Shown: positions 61,653 through 64,000 of the stretch, piece by piece
How the letters are laid out: every line of letters starts with the position of its first letter
Numbering within the stretch: position 1 is the stretch's first letter
Origin: Scheffersomyces stipitis CBS 6054
Taxonomy: Eukaryota > Ascomycota > Pichiomycetes > Serinales > Debaryomycetaceae
Direction: 5' to 3'
NCBI RefSeq assembly: GCF_000209165.1
Contig: NC_009044.1
Coordinates: 1,426,001-1,490,000, forward strand
DNA: 64,000 bases
The notes under the pieces: generated by a model
Told to the model about the DNA's origin: nothing
Databases searched by the model: none
Seen by the model: only the letters and a program-made list of their open reading frames with translations
Program-made: the position numbers and the translations under genes

Positions 61653-61679
61653 CGCGGTCACGTGATGTAAACGACCGCG
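61653..61679. promoter_or_regulatory. Inverted repeat around TCACGTGA upstream of ERG10
   Basis: CGCGGTC at 61653-61659 and its exact complement GACCGCG at 61673-61679, 13 bp apart, with TCACGTGA at 61658-61665 overlapping the left arm. The arms contain CGG and CCG triplets, the half-sites of zinc-cluster regulators. It lies 125-151 bp before the ERG10 ATG, next to the sterol-response core. Confidence 0.5.
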
Positions 61680-62124
61680 TGAACGACGAGTCTTTCGTCA
61701 ATATGCAGGCCGGGATCTGTTCCGCCGTGTAGAAATTGGGTTGGGGGACAAAATTGTCTAAAGTTAGCAAAACTGCGGGCGAGTGGATTTGTAGGTTTGT
61801 GTCAGAAGAGTTACGACCGTCGTACAGACTCTTTGTACTCTAACAATGGTAAGACTTGCTAGCATTCTTGGTGATTGTTAGGAATTATTGGCTCCTCTGG
61901 CAGTTTCTTGTGTCTGTGTCTGGCCTGAAGTCTTGCAACACTGTCTGCAATGTGCTTCTAGGCTGTCTGCATTTTGTACTGTCTGCAATTTTGAGTACTG
62001 TATCTGTGCACTGTCCGTTTGCACTGTCTTAGTGTCTTGTGTCTGAACTTACTATCTAGTCAAGAGCAAGTCGACATATACTTCTAGCCCCATATATCTG
62101 TCTGCATAGCCATCCTCCTTCACA

Positions 62125-62844
62125 ATGCTCAGACAGCTTGTCAGAACCCCGCTCCTGCCCCACTTAGCTCTGCGTTTTTTGGGGCCAACTCCATTTTTTC
62201 ACCGTCTTATTCACATCTCCAAAACTCCCATAACTCCCTCCACATCCAGCTTGGTGAACCAGTTGTCAAAAATACATACCAGCAGTGGGTCCAAGATTCA
62301 CACTTCTAAGGCCGTGAAAAAGGCCGCAGAAATTCCCCCAGAAATCCAGCACAAACTCAAAAATGATCCCATACTAAAGAGAATCCCAAAGTTTCTCCAT
62401 AGATATACCACCAGATTCATGAATGCTCCCGTTTCTCATGTGGTCAGTTTCCTCATTCTTCACGAGTTGACGGCTATTGTGCCTCTTCTCTCGTTGTGGT
62501 ATCTTTTTCACCAATTTCCAGACATGCTTCCTTCGTTTGACTTGCCTACATGGGCCATTGATAAGGGCACCAAGATCATCGACGATGCTATGAACAAATA
62601 TGATTTTGCCGATTACTCCATAAACGAGAAGTTCCAGTTCATCATGGAAGGTGCCTATGCATTTGTAGTGGTGAAATTCTTGTTGCCTATAAGATTGGTT
62701 GTGAGTTTGGGTCTCATGCCTAGCTTTGCTAGATGGTTCGTCATTCCTTTCACGAAAATCTTCAAGAGAAAGACGCCAGCCAAAAAGACTCCAATCGTGA
62801 GTGAAGGAGCCACAGCAAAGAAGATCAGCAAGCCAAGATTGTAG
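62125..62844 (+). CDS. Mitochondrial membrane protein, MRX11-like
   Basis: 239 residues. The N-terminal 60 are rich in Arg, Ser, Thr, His and Leu without acidic residues, a matrix presequence. A conserved-looking core follows: PKFLHRYTTRFMNAPVSHVVSFLILHELTAIVPLLSLWYLFH (first membrane segment about 107-128), then NEKFQFIMEGAYAFVVVKFLLPIRLVVSLGLMPSFARWFV (second, about 172-200), and a lysine-rich tail. It resembles Mrx11/FAM210-type inner-membrane proteins linked to the mitochondrial translation machinery. The name is from memory of the pattern and should be treated as tentative. The ATG at 62125 follows a CACA leader. Confidence 0.7.
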   Translation: MLRQLVRTPLLPHLALRFLGPTPFFHRLIHISKTPITPSTSSLVNQLSKIHTSSGSKIHTSKAVKKAAEIPPEIQHKLKNDPILKRIPKFLHRYTTRFMNAPVSHVVSFLILHELTAIVPLLSLWYLFHQFPDMLPSFDLPTWAIDKGTKIIDDAMNKYDFADYSINEKFQFIMEGAYAFVVVKFLLPIRLVVSLGLMPSFARWFVIPFTKIFKRKTPAKKTPIVSEGATAKKISKPRL

Positions 62845-63221
62845 ATATCGAAGAGAACTTTGAAGTCCATTGATTATAGGATATTGAAGAAGATCGAAGA
62901 ATGCGAGGAAGAGAAGTAATGATAGGATAACATTAGCAGAGAGCAAGAGTAGTTAATTAGATTATATCTGAAGATTATATATATATGATAAAGCTATATC
63001 AGAATGGTGTACCATCAATACATGTTCATAGATACACGATTGCCATAGAAATATTTGTAGATCTCCTGGAACAATAAATACATTCATAAGATATAATATG
63101 TACAGTATATAAAGAGATCTCTCTATATGCTTCAGCGGAGAAACAACAGCTAGTAATACAAACATGACGAGGGCTACTATTAAATAGGTGGTAGTGGTTA
63201 TACTATGCAAAGGTCTGCGGC
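62845..63221. other. MRX11-like / GSK-3 convergent spacer
   Basis: A 380-bp AT-rich region between converging genes, with TATATATATA at about 62978-62986. Both 3' untranslated regions; no supported gene. Confidence 0.65.
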
Positions 63222-64000
63222 TCACTCAAGGGTGACCTTCAACTCTTCAGCCGTCCAGGGAACAAACTGGTCAAGCGACGAAATTTGCTGTTTCAAGTTT
63301 AACCTGTCGTAGGCGAAGGGCGGAACCAACTTGAAGTTCAAATCTGGGCTAGACAGCAACTCCCGATCGTTGAAGTCAAACAATTCAGGCAACTCTCGGA
63401 AGTCCGGCTGGCTTGAATAGATCTGGTAGTTGGCGTTGTTGATCAGATGATGAGACAGAGACGAATTGAGATGAAACTGCTGGCTGAAGATCTTTCTATA
63501 ATTGGGCAACTTGGTCTGGGGGTTCCGTAACTCATCAAAGTACGGGTCGACAAGAGCCTCGACACACGAGATCCGGTCTACCGGAGAATACTGTAACACT
63601 TTGATTAAGAACTGAATGCAATCGTTAGACATTTTCTTGAAGATCTTTGACAATGGAATTGGCTTGATCTGGGGGAACTTGTGTTCCATGTAGTTGGGGT
63701 TCATGTTCTTTATCTGGTCCTTTGAGGGCGTTCCCAAGATCTTGATGATTTCCACCAACTGATCGATTCCCGATTCACCAGGGAACAATGGCTGGCCTAA
63801 AATCAACTCGGCCATCACACAACCGGCAGACCACACATCGATCTTGGTAGTGTAATTGGTTGCACCGAAAATCAATTCTGGGGCTCTGTAGTATCTAGAG
63901 CAGATGTAACTGACGTTGGGTTCGTTAGGGTTGAGAATCTTAGCCGAGCCAAAGTCACACAACTTCAACTCGCCCGTCTCGGGGTTTATCAACAAGTTCT
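63222..64000 (-). CDS. GSK-3 family protein kinase, partial
   Basis: C-terminal 259 codons of a glycogen synthase kinase 3 homologue (Rim11/Mck1/Mrk1 group), cut by the right edge of the window. Visible: the end of the catalytic loop ([20 protein letters not shown], so DFG is present), the activation segment [18 protein letters not shown] with the regulatory tyrosine, the GSK-3 hallmark [28 protein letters not shown], and [18 protein letters not shown]. The first 130 or so residues, with the ATP loop, lysine and HRD, lie outside. The tail of about 90 residues after the kinase domain ends at TLE. The paralogue cannot be told apart from this half. Confidence 0.94.
   Translation of the reverse strand, partial: NLLINPETGELKLCDFGSAKILNPNEPNVSYICSRYYRAPELIFGATNYTTKIDVWSAGCVMAELILGQPLFPGESGIDQLVEIIKILGTPSKDQIKNMNPNYMEHKFPQIKPIPLSKIFKKMSNDCIQFLIKVLQYSPVDRISCVEALVDPYFDELRNPQTKLPNYRKIFSQQFHLNSSLSHHLINNANYQIYSSQPDFRELPELFDFNDRELLSSPDLNFKLVPPFAYDRLNLKQQISSLDQFVPWTAEELKVTLE

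Overview
This is 64 kb of nuclear DNA from an ascomycete yeast of the CUG-Ser clade (Debaryomycetaceae; the gene content and spelling fit a Scheffersomyces/Pichia stipitis-like species, which is an inference because no search could be run). The evidence: genes are compact and almost intron-free, with one classical yeast intron (GTATGT...TACTAAC...TAG) in the ribosomal protein gene RPL17. A complex I gene, an eIF3m gene, a beta-mannosyltransferase of the Candida BMT type and a full-length CCDC124-type gene are present; the first three are missing from Saccharomyces cerevisiae, which has only a short counterpart (Lso2) of the fourth. In MET7 the invariant serine of the ATP-binding loop is spelled CTG, which only makes sense if CUG is read as serine.

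Layout. 1-4.6 kb has no gene I can support. 4.6-12 kb carries RPL17 (+), QCR8 (+), ERG20 (-), EBP2 (-) and a Golgi GT15 mannosyltransferase (-). 12.8-19.4 kb carries the complex I 51 kDa subunit (+), GDT1 (+), MED8 (-), a Wbp11-like gene (+) and the RIM2 carrier (-). 19.9-27.5 kb carries the very large MOT1 (-) and a CCDC124-type ribosome-associated protein gene (-). 27.6-33.6 kb is a complete, apparently young Ty1/copia LTR retrotransposon (-). 33.8-37.1 kb carries a zinc alcohol dehydrogenase (-) and LYS21 homocitrate synthase (-). Two gene-poor stretches (37.1-39.7 and 41.5-43.8 kb) flank a beta-mannosyltransferase (-). 43.8-53.2 kb carries a cyclin-like gene (-), MET7 (+), eIF3m (-) and a YPL150W-like protein kinase (-). 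54.4-63 kb carries SUV3 (+), a gluconokinase (+), ENV9 (+), ERG10 (-) and an MRX11-like mitochondrial protein (+). The right edge cuts a GSK-3 family kinase (-).

How the genes relate. These are mostly independent housekeeping genes, as usual in yeast, but some share themes. Respiration and mitochondria: QCR8, NADH dehydrogenase 51 kDa, RIM2, SUV3 and the MRX11-like gene. Sterol and isoprenoid synthesis: ERG10 and ERG20, both with a TCGTATA sterol-response core about 100 bp upstream. Ribosome production and translation: RPL17 with Cbf1- and Tbf1-type sites, EBP2 with RRPE and PAC motifs, eIF3m, and the CCDC124-type gene. Surface glycan synthesis: the GT15 and beta-mannosyltransferase genes plus Golgi GDT1.

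The most interesting object is the retrotransposon. It has 267-bp LTRs that look identical, a 5-bp target duplication, a primer site complementary to the inside of tRNA-Arg(UCU) rather than to a tRNA 3' end, and gag and pol in the same frame separated by one UAA stop followed by a potential stem-loop. It sits about 110 bp upstream of the CCDC124-type gene and has cut that gene off from most of its original promoter.
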